A DNA stretch of 64,000 bases from Anaerococcus prevotii DSM 20548 (GCF_000024105.1 NC_013171.1:1360501-1424500); one strand, 5' to 3'; shown: positions 25,297 to 34,216, numbered from the stretch's first letter. The notes: generated by a model from the letters alone, not told the origin. Numbers and translations: made by a program.

Positions 25297-25354
25297 GCTT
25301 GGGGAAATTTATGCTTTGTTAGATACGTAGTTTATAAATAAGGAGATTTTTAAA

Positions 25355-25425
25355 ACTTACATGTCATCTTTGAATATAAGTCTATCCAGTGCTCTGCACC
25401 CTTATATCGAGCGTAAGTCGAGATA
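25355..25425 (+). repeat. partial modular repeat (A stub and E)
   Basis: The gap 25297-25694 holds no gene. This first repeat piece begins with acatgtcatctttg, the start of module A, and jumps to an E unit (tatcgagcgtaagtcgagat). All of B and H4 are missing, as expected of a deleted copy. Confidence 0.65.
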
Positions 25426-25429
25426 TCTC

Positions 25430-25665
25430 CATGAATTTCATAGATTAAATTATCTCTATTATTTACATGTCATCTTAGACTGTAGATCTCTCACATGCGT
25501 TCGAGATGGTGGTTAATAGAAATCTATACTTTAATTTAGGTTATACAATTAACTGCCCTTTAAAAGTAACACGTGAGGTTTCTCCACTTCGGTCGAAACA
25601 AGGGATATTGTAGGAAAGCAAGATTTCCATCGCCTCTTATATCGAGAATTAGTCGAGATTTATCT
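25430..25665 (+). repeat. modular hairpin repeat, short form
   Basis: Module A lies at about 25463-25515 (acatgtcatcttagactg), B at about 25571 (cgtgaggtttctccacttcg), a decayed H4 (aggaaagcaagatttcc) near 25611 and a decayed E near 25636. There is no H0-H3 block. It ends before the topA stop. Confidence 0.75.
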
Positions 25666-25694
25666 TTCTCTATCCTATCCGAGGCATCTCCTTT

Positions 25695-27749
25695 TTATCT
25701 CCTCTTTTCTTTGACATAGTCACAGGAGGAGCATTTTATTTCGTCTGTGGACCTGTTTTTCTTGTGGATTAGGAGAGAGCCGCATTCTGGACATTTTTCT
25801 CCTGTTGGTGGGTCCCATAGGGCAAAGTCGCATTTTGGGTAGTTGTCACAGCCGTAGAATCTCTTGCCTCTTTTGCTGACTTTTTCTATTATCGTTCCGT
25901 CTTCACATTCTGGGCATTTGACTCCGGTTGATTTTACTATTGATTTGGTAAAGTTACAATCTGGAAAGCCGGTACAGCCTATGAATTTCCCGTTTCTTCC
26001 GTGTTTGATGGCAAGAGGCTTTCCGCATTTTGGGCATTTTTCTTCTAAGATTTCATCTCTTACCTTGTAGTCCTTGCCGTCCTTTTTGACACCCTTCATG
26101 TCTTTTTCGAAGTCCTTGTAGAAGGATTTTAATGTTTCTTTCCAGAATCTATCTCCTTCTGCGATATTATCCAAGGCATCTTCCATTTCCCTGGTGAACT
26201 CTACGTTTATTACATCGTCAAAGTTTTCTTGGAGGAAGGTATTTACGGTTTTTCCTAGATCTGTTGGGAAGATTGATCTTCCTTCAAGTTCTACGTAGTT
26301 TCTTGAGATGATTTGGTTGATGGTAGCAGAATAGGTTGAAGGTCTACCTATGCCGAATTCTTCTAGGGTCTTTACAAGACTTGCCTCAGTATATCTTGCT
26401 GGAGGCTTAGTGAAGTGTTGGTCCTTATCGATTGACTCAGCACTTATCACATCCCCTTCCTTAAGCTCTGGTAGGATATTTTCGTTTTCTTTATTTGCTC
26501 CCAATTTATTGAAACCTTCAAATAGGGTGATTTTCCCGTTTGTCTTAAAGATTAGGGAATTGTTGTCGAATAGGACTTGGGTTGATAGGAATTCGTAATC
26601 TGTCATCTGGCTTGCTACGACTCTTTCCCAAATCATCTTGTATAGCTTATATTGTTGATCTGTTAGGTATTCCTTAATCTCTAGAGGATTTCTCCTAATA
26701 GAGGTAGGTCTTATGGCCTCGTGGGCATCTTGGCTGCCCTTTTTCTTGCCCCCGTAGGTATTTCCCTTGCCAGCATATTCCGGTCCGTATTTTTCCTTAA
26801 TATATGAGAGGGCTTCGCCTACGATCTCCTTAGAGATCCTGTTAGCGTCAGTTCTCATATAGGTAATAAGACCCACACTTCCATCTCCTACATCTATACC
26901 CTCAAAGAGCTGTTGGGCTAGCTGCATGGTAAATCTTGTAGAAAACCCTAATCTATTGGAGGCATCTTGTTGGAGGGTTGAGGTTGTGTAAGGCTTTTGA
27001 GGCTTTCTTCTCTTTTTAGTCTTGGTGATTTTTACAACTTCAAACTTATCCTTATCGATTTTATTTAGGACCTTATCCGCTCCGTTTTCATTGCTTATTT
27101 TTATTTTCTTGTTGATTTGTCCATAGAATTCTGAGTCGAATTTCTCCCTACCTTCCTTGTGGTGGGCTGTTATAGTCCAGTATTCTTCTGGAACAAAATC
27201 GTCGATTTCCTTTTGCTTATCTACTATAAGCTTTAGGGCAACTGATTGGACACGACCTGCAGATAAACCTGCCTTGACCCTCTTCCAGAGGATTGGGCTT
27301 ATCTCGTAACCTACAATCCTATCCATTACTCGCCTTGCCTGTTGAGCGTCAACTAGGTTCTGGTCGATTTTCCTTGGGTTTTTGATGGCGTTCTTGACAT
27401 TTTCTTTGGTTATCTCGTGGAACTCTACCCTGTTTTTCGCTTCAGGGTCAAGGTCTAAGAGAAATTGTAAATGCCAGCTTATGGCCTCTCCTTCCCTATC
27501 CGGGTCTGTCGCAAGGTAGACATTTTCTGCCTTTTTCGCTTCTTTTTTTAGTTCATTTATAGTCTTTGCTCGTCCCCTAACCTTGATATATTCTGGTTCA
27601 AAGTTATTTTCTATATCCACTCCAAACTTGCTCTTTGGAAGATCACGGAGGTGGCCTACTGTTGCCATTACCTTGTAGTTTCTTCCGAGCATCTTTGAGA
27701 TGGATCTGGCCTTGGTTGGAGACTCTACTATTACTAGGTTCTTAGCCAA
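25695..27749 (-). CDS. topA: DNA topoisomerase I (type IA)
   Basis: This 684-residue enzyme relaxes negative supercoils. A Toprim domain is at the N-terminus (VIVESPTKARSI, then DPDREGEAISWHL), and the catalytic Tyr is in GLITYMRTDA near residue 305. Three C-terminal four-Cys zinc fingers begin near residue 580 (CPKCGKPL, CPECEDGT, CPECGSLL). The start codon appears to be TTG at 27749, 6 bases after GGAGTG; no ATG fits. It follows dprA by 4 bases as the last gene of the rbgA-rnhB-yraN-dprA-topA operon, a common Firmicute order. Confidence 0.95.
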   Translation of the reverse strand: MAKNLVIVESPTKARSISKMLGRNYKVMATVGHLRDLPKSKFGVDIENNFEPEYIKVRGRAKTINELKKEAKKAENVYLATDPDREGEAISWHLQFLLDLDPEAKNRVEFHEITKENVKNAIKNPRKIDQNLVDAQQARRVMDRIVGYEISPILWKRVKAGLSAGRVQSVALKLIVDKQKEIDDFVPEEYWTITAHHKEGREKFDSEFYGQINKKIKISNENGADKVLNKIDKDKFEVVKITKTKKRRKPQKPYTTSTLQQDASNRLGFSTRFTMQLAQQLFEGIDVGDGSVGLITYMRTDANRISKEIVGEALSYIKEKYGPEYAGKGNTYGGKKKGSQDAHEAIRPTSIRRNPLEIKEYLTDQQYKLYKMIWERVVASQMTDYEFLSTQVLFDNNSLIFKTNGKITLFEGFNKLGANKENENILPELKEGDVISAESIDKDQHFTKPPARYTEASLVKTLEEFGIGRPSTYSATINQIISRNYVELEGRSIFPTDLGKTVNTFLQENFDDVINVEFTREMEDALDNIAEGDRFWKETLKSFYKDFEKDMKGVKKDGKDYKVRDEILEEKCPKCGKPLAIKHGRNGKFIGCTGFPDCNFTKSIVKSTGVKCPECEDGTIIEKVSKRGKRFYGCDNYPKCDFALWDPPTGEKCPECGSLLIHKKNRSTDEIKCSSCDYVKEKRR

Positions 27750-27753
27750 ATAC

Positions 27754-28845
27754 TCACTCCTTTATACTAAATTCATTATTTCCTATATTTTCTATATAAT
27801 CCTTAAGCTCAAGCGATGTAAGGAGAAAATTGATCACGTCAATCTCTTCATCTAGACCACTAGCTATAGTGTCAGCACTTGAGTTGGGGTAGTTTACAAT
27901 GTATCTTACCACTTGGGCCTCTGTCTTATCAAGTTTTGAATAATCAAGACTCCTTCGACCCAGATCCAAATCTTTCATATAGTCGAGCTCTTCTATAATA
28001 TCTTCTGGAGAAAGCACGAGCTTGGCCCCTTCTTGGATCATCTTGTTTGTCCCTTTGGAATAGATTGAATTTATATTACCAGGCACGGCGAAGACTTCCT
28101 TACCTTGTTCTAGGGCACACCTTACAGTAATCATGGTCCCCGATTTTTCCTTGGCTTCAATCACGACCGTACCTAGGGAAATCCCTGATATTATTCTATT
28201 TCTCCTGGGGAAGTTAAAGGCAATAGGCTCTGTCCCCAGGGGAAATTCTGAAAGGATGAGACCATTTTCTTCAATCCTCCTGTAGAGGTCCCTGTTTTGT
28301 TTAGGATAAATCTTGTCGATCCCACAACCTATAACTCCAATTGTCCTCTTGCCGACATCAAGGGTTGCCTTGTGGCAAGTCGCATCTATCCCATAGGCAA
28401 GGCCTGACACTGTTGTAATTCCAGCCATGGCTATACTTTCTGCCAAGTTCTTACATGCCCATCTTCCGTAGTCCGTACACTTCCTTGAACCTACGAAGGC
28501 TATGGAATTTTTGTCAGCCTCTTCGTCAAAGTCTCCCTTGTAATACAAGACAGCTGGCTTATCTTCTATATATAGGAGGTTTTTAGGATAAGCTTCATCT
28601 AGTAGGGTGACATATTTATAATCCTTCTCATAAAGCAAGTCCAGATATGACCTGAAAGCCTCTAGACTCTCATTATCAAAAATCTTCCCATAAATCTTAT
28701 CTGTAAGGAAGTCATAATAGGCCCTATCCTTGTCGAAAAAGTCCTCAAAGCTCGTCTTTTCGTAGAGGTCTAGGATTGTCTGATTATTCAAATATATGTA
28801 GTTTAGGTATAAAATAATTTCGTTTTTAGTAAATTTAAAAGGCAT
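27754..28845 (-). CDS. dprA: DNA-processing protein DprA/Smf
   Basis: This 363-residue DprA protein loads RecA on incoming single-stranded DNA during natural transformation. It has a short N-terminal helical domain, the Rossmann core with SIAFVGSRKCTDYGRW and TVSGLAYGIDATCHK, the motif GCGIDKIYPKQN, and a C-terminal winged-helix-like domain (about 300-363). Length is standard. It overlaps yraN by 11 bases and has no separate ribosome site, so translation is probably coupled. No other competence genes are in the window. Confidence 0.94.
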   Translation of the reverse strand: MPFKFTKNEIILYLNYIYLNNQTILDLYEKTSFEDFFDKDRAYYDFLTDKIYGKIFDNESLEAFRSYLDLLYEKDYKYVTLLDEAYPKNLLYIEDKPAVLYYKGDFDEEADKNSIAFVGSRKCTDYGRWACKNLAESIAMAGITTVSGLAYGIDATCHKATLDVGKRTIGVIGCGIDKIYPKQNRDLYRRIEENGLILSEFPLGTEPIAFNFPRRNRIISGISLGTVVIEAKEKSGTMITVRCALEQGKEVFAVPGNINSIYSKGTNKMIQEGAKLVLSPEDIIEELDYMKDLDLGRRSLDYSKLDKTEAQVVRYIVNYPNSSADTIASGLDEEIDVINFLLTSLELKDYIENIGNNEFSIKE

Positions 28846-29182
28846 TTTCTATATAATTAATCTCTCCCTTATCCGCTATAACTTCAGCCACATCAAATCT
28901 CATAAGCATATCTGTCATATTATTTTCTATAAGGAAGGCCTGGCTTGCCTGGATAACTTTCCTTTGCTTACTAGGAGTAACTGCTTCGGCAGGACTTGCA
29001 AAGTTAGCATTCTTCCTAGTTTTAACTTCTACAAAAACAATCATATCGGAAAGCTTCGCCACTATATCTATCTCGCCGAAGGGCTTCCTGTAATTTCTAG
29101 CAAGAATCTCGTAGGACTTATCCTTTAGGTAGCCTTCGACGAGATTTTCCCCATAATCTCCAAATTCTTTCTTATAGGTCAT
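28835..29182 (-). CDS. YraN family (UPF0102) nuclease-fold protein
   Basis: This 115-residue protein of the Holliday-junction-resolvase-like UPF0102 family has GDYGENLVEGYL, YEILARNYRKPFGEIDIV (the acidic E-x-D of the nuclease fold) and FVEVKTR. Biochemical role is unproven. It overlaps rnhB by 11 bases and dprA by 11 bases, in the usual rnhB-yraN-dprA order. Confidence 0.92.
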   Translation of the reverse strand: MTYKKEFGDYGENLVEGYLKDKSYEILARNYRKPFGEIDIVAKLSDMIVFVEVKTRKNANFASPAEAVTPSKQRKVIQASQAFLIENNMTDMLMRFDVAEVIADKGEINYIENAF

Positions 29183-29801
29183 AGATACTAAGCTGTCTTT
29201 CGTGGAACTTCCTCAAGAAAGTCTGCCTGTGGATAGGAGTTTCTCCGTACTTTTCTAGACCCTCGTAGTGCTTTTTCGTCCCATATCCCATATTAGTCTC
29301 GAAAGAATAGCCAGGATAGATTTTTGAGAAATTGATCATAATATCATCACGTCTGACCTTGGCAAGAATTGATGCACAAGAAATGACATATTCATTTAGG
29401 TCTCCCTTTACTATATTCATCTGAGGAATATCGGTATTTATCCTTTCTGCATCGATTAGGACGATTTCTGGGCGGATTTTAAGTTTGTTTAGGGCATCTT
29501 CCATGGCCTTATGGGTGGCGTTTTTGATATTAAGCTCATCAATCAAAGAAGGATTGGCATAGCCATAGGCAAAGTCTATGGCATCATCTAGGATCTTCTC
29601 CTTGAGACTTAGCATCTTCTTTCTAGTAAGCTTCTTCGAATCTGTAACCCCTCCTATATTAGAATCTCTTTTCATAATCACAGCACAAGTTACTACAGGA
29701 CCTGCCAGAGGTCCCCTGCCCACTTCATCAATACCAGCTATAAGCTCGTAGTCTTCATGGACCTTTTTCTTTATAGCATCATCGTATGGTGAATATCTCA
29801 T
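29172..29801 (-). CDS. rnhB: ribonuclease HII
   Basis: This 209-residue RNase HII removes ribonucleotides and RNA primers from DNA hybrids. The active-site motif DEVGRG is at residues 25-30 with PLAGPVV following, a further Asp lies in VLIDAERI, and the C-terminal ending is KYGETPIHRQTFLRKF. Length is standard. It overlaps rbgA by four bases and yraN by eleven. Confidence 0.95.
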   Translation of the reverse strand: MRYSPYDDAIKKKVHEDYELIAGIDEVGRGPLAGPVVTCAVIMKRDSNIGGVTDSKKLTRKKMLSLKEKILDDAIDFAYGYANPSLIDELNIKNATHKAMEDALNKLKIRPEIVLIDAERINTDIPQMNIVKGDLNEYVISCASILAKVRRDDIMINFSKIYPGYSFETNMGYGTKKHYEGLEKYGETPIHRQTFLRKFHERQLSIYDL

Positions 29802-30640
29802 GCTTTTTCCAAAGTAATCTTGCCAAGCTTACCTGACCTAAAGTCATTTAGGATGATATTGGCAGTTCTAGCATAGTCAAAGTCTCCACCAGAAATTATA
29901 GCCCCACGCTTTTTGGCTATAGCCTCGTAGATTTCTAGGGCAGGAAGGGCAGGATCAACTTCGTATCTGTCGACCAAGGCTTCTGGATTGTTTTCCTTCA
30001 TTTCCTCCAAGAATTTAAGGGTCAAGTCTTCTATATTTAGAACCTCATCTTTAATAGCATTGGTAAAGGAAAGGTGAAGGCCGATTTTTTCTTCAAACTT
30101 AGGCCACAAAATTCCAGGAGTATCGAGGAGCTGGATATTAGATCCAGTCTTGATCCATTGTTTGGTTTGGGTAATACCAGGACGGTTACCTACCTTGGCT
30201 CCCTTTTTCTTTGAAACCTTGTTGATAAAGGTGGACTTACCAGAATTTGGCACACCTACGATCATCATCCTAATCATGGGATTGTCTATATTCTTTTTCT
30301 CATTTTTCTCAAACTTATCCTTAAGGAGGGTCCTTGCTTCCTTATATATCTTATCCACAGGGACATTTTCCTTTGAGTTCATCAAAAGGGCAGGGATACC
30401 TTCTTCTCTAAACTTCTTGACCCACTTCTTATTCTCCTCTGGATCTGAGAGGTCTGACTTATTCATTATTACCATCCTTGGCTTGTCAGCCACAATCTCA
30501 TCTATCATAGGGTTTCTAGATGAAATCGGAATCCTCGAATCGATTATCTCCAAGATCACATCTACTAGCTTCAAATTATTTATAATAATCTCCTTGGTCT
30601 TTTTCATATGACCAGGAAACCAGTTAATATTCATCGTCAT
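29798..30640 (-). CDS. rbgA: ribosome biogenesis GTPase RbgA (YlqF)
   Basis: This circularly permuted GTPase is needed for late 50S subunit assembly. The motifs come in the permuted order: G4 NKSDL first, then G1 GVPNSGKST, then G3 DTPGIL. The N-terminus NINWFPGHMKK is typical. The start at 30640 is chosen because GGAGGA lies 7 bases upstream; a 16-residue upstream extension would start inside the promoter region and is unlikely. It is 280 residues long, standard for the family, and the first gene of the operon. Confidence 0.94.
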   Translation of the reverse strand: MTMNINWFPGHMKKTKEIIINNLKLVDVILEIIDSRIPISSRNPMIDEIVADKPRMVIMNKSDLSDPEENKKWVKKFREEGIPALLMNSKENVPVDKIYKEARTLLKDKFEKNEKKNIDNPMIRMMIVGVPNSGKSTFINKVSKKKGAKVGNRPGITQTKQWIKTGSNIQLLDTPGILWPKFEEKIGLHLSFTNAIKDEVLNIEDLTLKFLEEMKENNPEALVDRYEVDPALPALEIYEAIAKKRGAIISGGDFDYARTANIILNDFRSGKLGKITLEKA

Positions 30641-30668
30641 TATATCTCCTCCGTATTCTCTTCTATAT

Positions 30669-30698
30669 ATTATACATAAAATAGCCATACTTTTACAA
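30669..30698 (-). promoter_or_regulatory. sigma-70-type promoter of the rbgA-topA operon
   Basis: On the minus strand TTGTAA (30693-30698), 18 bases and TATAAT (30669-30674) lie 28 bases before the rbgA start. It is just downstream of the terminator of the preceding gene. Confidence 0.7.
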
Positions 30699-30700
30699 GA

Positions 30701-30730
30701 AAAAAGACCTAGGCAACTTAAGCCCAGATC
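30701..30730 (-). terminator. rho-independent terminator after the 98-residue membrane protein gene
   Basis: On the minus strand GATCTGGGC and GCCTAGGTC (30706-30730) pair with G-T wobbles, followed by a run of six T. Confidence 0.75.
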
Positions 30731-31026
30731 TATAGATTGAAATTCTTATTATTCGTAGGGATATTTTCTTCCGGAAATGCTAAGGTTAATACTACAAATA
30801 ATATAAGAAAGAAGAGATTGAGAGCTAATTTTTTCTTAGAGATAATCTTTCCCTCAAAGTGAAGCTCATAGCTTATATTAAAGATAAGCAATAGGAAAAG
30901 TCCACAGGGATAAAGCCAGTGGTTCACATTTGTCCCCAAAAGTCCAAAGATTATAGGAATAAAATAGTTAATACCTTTCCTATACTTCTTAACTAAAGAT
31001 TCTAAATTATTATCTCTCTTACTCAT
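30730..31026 (-). CDS. small membrane protein, unknown
   Basis: This 98-residue protein has a charged N-terminus (MSKRDNNLESLVKKYRKG) and three hydrophobic segments (about 20-36, 37-52 and 67-84). GGGAGAG precedes the ATG. I do not recognise the family. It follows a 53-residue membrane peptide gene by 19 bases and is closed by a terminator, so the two form a small two-gene unit. Confidence 0.6.
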   Translation of the reverse strand: MSKRDNNLESLVKKYRKGINYFIPIIFGLLGTNVNHWLYPCGLFLLLIFNISYELHFEGKIISKKKLALNLFFLILFVVLTLAFPEENIPTNNKNFNL

Positions 31027-31045
31027 CTATTCTCTCCCAAAGACC

Positions 31046-31207
31046 TCAAATAAGCCCATTTGTTATAAGGGCAAAACATATAACTAGAAATGACCTCTTC
31101 TTTTGATCAAAATCAAATCCCTTATTCTTTCTCTTTAAAAGAAAAGTCCCAAGCTCAACTAAGATAAAATACATAAGCGTCAAAAACAGTAACCTAACAA
31201 ATTTCAT
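31046..31207 (-). CDS. 53-residue membrane peptide, unknown
   Basis: This short gene has a strong ribosome site (AAGGAGGG, 5 bases before ATG). The peptide has a hydrophobic helix at about 4-24, a basic hinge (KRKNKG...QKKR) and a second hydrophobic stretch to the C-terminus, so two membrane passes. It resembles small DUF-type partners of membrane regulators but I do not recognise a family. It is placed directly upstream of the 98-residue membrane protein gene. Confidence 0.6.
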   Translation of the reverse strand: MKFVRLLFLTLMYFILVELGTFLLKRKNKGFDFDQKKRSFLVICFALITNGLI

Positions 31208-31347
31208 AAGCCCTCCTTCTATCTATTAAAATCCTACCCTAAATGGATAAATAATAAACTAAAAATTCCTCTAACTAGAAGCAGACTAATAATAAGACAA
31301 GGCCCTCTTCCAAGTATAGGAAGTTAGTGCAAACAATATCTCTGTAT

Positions 31348-31368
31348 ATACAATGGAAAACATTGTAT
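31348..31368. promoter_or_regulatory. 8-bp inverted repeat, candidate operator
   Basis: ATACAATG and CATTGTAT flank a 5-base spacer in the gap 31208-31497, between the end of the ABC permease gene and the 53-residue gene. It has no T run on either strand, so it is more like a protein binding site than a terminator. I see no gene in the rest of this gap. Confidence 0.4.
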
Positions 31369-31497
31369 CCTTTGTCTAGATATTTAAATATAGGATACTT
31401 AACTGATTATTTAATTCTCCGATATATTTTTTAGTCTTGAAGTTTGCTAATTACCCGCTTTAAATAATATCTCATCCTTTATTACTAATACAATCAT

Positions 31498-32277
31498 CTA
31501 ATAATTATTAAAAGAATCGCTTGTTCTAACCCTTTTTAATAGATATCTAAAGCATATCACTCCCAAAATTATCCATACTGTATTAGAGATCAAATAATCT
31601 ACTATAAGAGAGCTTTCTATATTCTGTCCCAAATACATCTGTCTCATTATTTTTATGCCTGCATTAAATGGAATTATGTTAAATAGTCTGCTTCTCACTC
31701 CGATCATATCTGATAAAAAAATCAGCACTGATTGTAAAATAAATACTAGGCTTCCTATTTCTTTTTCTATTAGAGATATGCCTCCTAATAATAGTCCAAG
31801 TCCGTACATTCCTATTAGAGCAGGGAAAGCTACTAGGTAAGATAAGAGTATGTATAATATATCTTTTGTATCTGCCTTTATAGATAGAATGAATATTAGG
31901 AAAATAACGAAAAAGCTTAAAAAGCTTATTATTAAATATGTAAGCATCTCAATAAAGAGTAATAGTTCTGCCGAATATTTGCTCTGCATTTTTAATTCAA
32001 GAGTTCCCGATACTGACTGTCCCCTAATATTAGCTGAGCTCCAACCTAAGGCAGTTGTCGATATTTGCCAAAATATAAAACCAATAAGTACTATCATTTT
32101 TCCTGAATTAATATCTATTCCATAAGAGTCAGCAAAGGCTGAGTCAAGACCTGTTATAAATATCGAAAATAATACAATAGCGAATATTAATATATCTGTT
32201 ACGAAGCTAACTTTATAACTTCTTATCTTTTTTATATCCAAACTAAGCTCAGTTTTGATTAAATTTATATAGTCCAT
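31498..32277 (-). CDS. ABC-2-type transporter permease
   Basis: This 259-residue membrane protein has six hydrophobic helices (first at about 25-45), the layout of ABC-2 family permeases that work with the ATPase encoded just upstream. The gene starts 8 bases after the ATPase gene with AGGAGAA. Substrate is unknown; drugs, lipids or peptides are typical of the class. The nearby XRE/TPR regulator suggests it may be switched on by a signal. Confidence 0.78.
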   Translation of the reverse strand: MDYINLIKTELSLDIKKIRSYKVSFVTDILIFAIVLFSIFITGLDSAFADSYGIDINSGKMIVLIGFIFWQISTTALGWSSANIRGQSVSGTLELKMQSKYSAELLLFIEMLTYLIISFLSFFVIFLIFILSIKADTKDILYILLSYLVAFPALIGMYGLGLLLGGISLIEKEIGSLVFILQSVLIFLSDMIGVRSRLFNIIPFNAGIKIMRQMYLGQNIESSLIVDYLISNTVWIILGVICFRYLLKRVRTSDSFNNY

Positions 32278-32285
32278 ACTTTCTC

Positions 32286-33002
32286 CTAAATAATTGAGTT
32301 GATTTCCGTAAACTTTTCTCTTATTTCCTCATTGGTCATTTGTGAAGAATATTGATATGTATTTTTGCCTTTCGATATAAATGTATAGTTATCTGCGATA
32401 TCACTTATAAAATCAAGGTCGTGGGTTGAGATTATAAATTTCCTATCTGTATCTTTAGATACTTTTAGTATTATATTTTGTAAGTTGAGCTTTGCATCTA
32501 TATCTAGTCCATCAGAAGGCTCATCTAGAATAATTATTTTGCTATCTGAGCACAAGCAGCACAACAAAGAAGCTTTCTTCTTCTCACCAGTAGATAAGTC
32601 TCCCACATTTCTATCTCTAAACTCCTCCATAGATAATAACTTGCTATAGCTTTCGTACAATTCCTTTACCCTCTTGGAATCCATTCCTTTCAGTGCTCCG
32701 AAATATCTAACATTGTCATAAACCGAATTTCTAAATCTTAGACCCCTATCTCCTGATTGTAGGAAGGATATATTATCCCTCGCCCAGATAGGATAGTCCT
32801 TAGCTTGGGAAGATGAATGTATTTCTCCGCTTTCGAAATAATAAATTCCCGATATGATTTTAAGAATAGTAGTTTTTCCAGCTCCATTTGGACCAATCAA
32901 GGCAAAAATATTATTATTATCGAAATTAATCGTCCATGTAAAATTATCTACCGCTAGTCTATTTTTATAATATCTACTTATATTGTTTAATGTGATTTCC
33001 AT
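32286..33002 (-). CDS. ABC transporter ATP-binding protein
   Basis: This 238-residue nucleotide-binding subunit has Walker A GPNGAGKTT (near residue 38), the signature LSTGEKKKAS (LSGGQ variant with Thr), Walker B KIIILDEPSDGLD and the switch His in IISTHD. The length matches single-domain ATPases of ABC-2 exporters. GGAG lies 7 bases before the ATG. It pairs with the permease downstream; the 242-base gap upstream probably holds its promoter, and I see only AT-rich sequence there. Confidence 0.87.
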   Translation of the reverse strand: MEITLNNISRYYKNRLAVDNFTWTINFDNNNIFALIGPNGAGKTTILKIISGIYYFESGEIHSSSQAKDYPIWARDNISFLQSGDRGLRFRNSVYDNVRYFGALKGMDSKRVKELYESYSKLLSMEEFRDRNVGDLSTGEKKKASLLCCLCSDSKIIILDEPSDGLDIDAKLNLQNIILKVSKDTDRKFIISTHDLDFISDIADNYTFISKGKNTYQYSSQMTNEEIREKFTEINSII

Positions 33003-33207
33003 AAGATCTCCAATTTGAAATTATTTTAATCATTTAATGTATGTGAATTTGTATGTTTAGAATATAACTTATAAAAATAATACGACATTATGATAAATAT
33101 TTCAAAGGCATATGTGCGCTTGACTAGTTTATATGTAATATAAGGAATAGATTAAGAAAATAATATCATTTTAAAAACATTATTTTAATATATAAATTTA
33201 TAGATAG

Positions 33208-33245
33208 AAACTAGGATTGTCTTAGTATCTACTCTATCCTAGTTT
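33208..33245 (-). terminator. 10-bp inverted repeat, likely terminator after the XRE regulator gene
   Basis: AAACTAGGAT and ATCCTAGTTT form a perfect stem around an 18-base loop on the minus strand, right at the stop codon. Only a short T tract follows, so termination may be partial. Confidence 0.45.
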
Positions 33246-34123
33246 TAGCTTAATATGTTTTGTATGTTTCTATACATCAACTGCTTCAAGTCCTCATTAT
33301 TTATATTTTTTAGCAAGATTAGAGTAGAATTTAATGATTCGCTATATTCTTTATATGATGTGTATTGGGTAGTAAATTTTATAAAATATAGATATAACAA
33401 ACCGTAAATATGCGATTCATTACGTGAAAATTCTATCCCATAATCTACAATTTTTAAAGTTTTATCATAGCACTCATTTCTAAAGTATAAGTTAGCAAGG
33501 TTGTTAATTGATAATATTTTTAATTCACTATTAAAAGACTGCCTCTTACATTTCTCAAATATCTCCACCCTATCAATTCCCTTAAAATCTTGGGAAGTAG
33601 TTGCTATATTTAATAATATGCGGAGGTCTATGTCTTGAAGGTCGAGATTTTCGAAGTTTTTTCTTTTAATCTTATTTGAGGACAGGTCCTCGTATACTTC
33701 ACTTAATTCTTCGCTAGTTATCTCAAAATTTAAATATCGTATAAATAAATCTAGGAGCTCTATCTCATATTTTCTTGCTTTTAGTTCTCTGCTATCTTTT
33801 ATTAAGTCTATTTTTTCTAAAAGGTCTATTCTTATATCCTTTGTTAGAAACATTGCGTTTATGTCTAGTGAATTCTTGATTTCTTCTAGTATATAAAAAC
33901 TTCCATAAATATATTTTTTGTATAAGCTTAGGATATCCAGGTCATATATTTTGGATAGTTCTATTAGACTATCTACGGATGCGGATTCTATTTCACCTCT
34001 TTCAAGCCTACCTATACTTCTTTCGCTCAAATTTATAAGCTCAGCTACATCAGCCTGTCTTAGGCCTTTTCTTTCTCTTATTTCTATTAGTTTTTTGCCA
34101 AATTCTTTTCTTTCATCTGTCAT
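33245..34123 (-). CDS. XRE-family regulator with C-terminal TPR-like repeats
   Basis: This 292-residue regulator has an N-terminal helix-turn-helix (about 8-60, IRERKGLRQADVAELINLSERSIGRLERG) and an all-helical C-terminal part that resembles TPR-type sensor domains of the Rgg/RNPP class. Start is taken at the ATG at 34123, with GGGG 7 bases upstream; an upstream in-frame ATG would add 25 hydrophobic residues ahead of the DNA-binding domain. It precedes the ABC exporter genes on the same strand and could control them through a peptide or other signal (inference). Confidence 0.82.
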   Translation of the reverse strand: MTDERKEFGKKLIEIRERKGLRQADVAELINLSERSIGRLERGEIESASVDSLIELSKIYDLDILSLYKKYIYGSFYILEEIKNSLDINAMFLTKDIRIDLLEKIDLIKDSRELKARKYEIELLDLFIRYLNFEITSEELSEVYEDLSSNKIKRKNFENLDLQDIDLRILLNIATTSQDFKGIDRVEIFEKCKRQSFNSELKILSINNLANLYFRNECYDKTLKIVDYGIEFSRNESHIYGLLYLYFIKFTTQYTSYKEYSESLNSTLILLKNINNEDLKQLMYRNIQNILS

Positions 34124-34180
34124 ATTAGCCCCTATGTATCTATGATTTAATATAATAATATCATAAATCATAAAAATGAC

Positions 34181-34216
34181 AAAAAAAGACTTCTGCAAAT
34201 ATGTTTTGCAAAAGCC
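34181..34216 (-). terminator. rho-independent terminator of the ffh-rplS operon
   Basis: On the minus strand CTTTTGCAAA and TTTGCAGAAG pair around a short loop (34190-34214), followed by seven T. It lies directly after the rplS stop. Confidence 0.85.

Noticed and set aside
33003-33207. Search for a riboswitch or small peptide gene upstream of the ABC ATPase
   Set aside because: The stretch is AT-rich without a recognisable aptamer, conserved hairpin or short ORF with a ribosome site.
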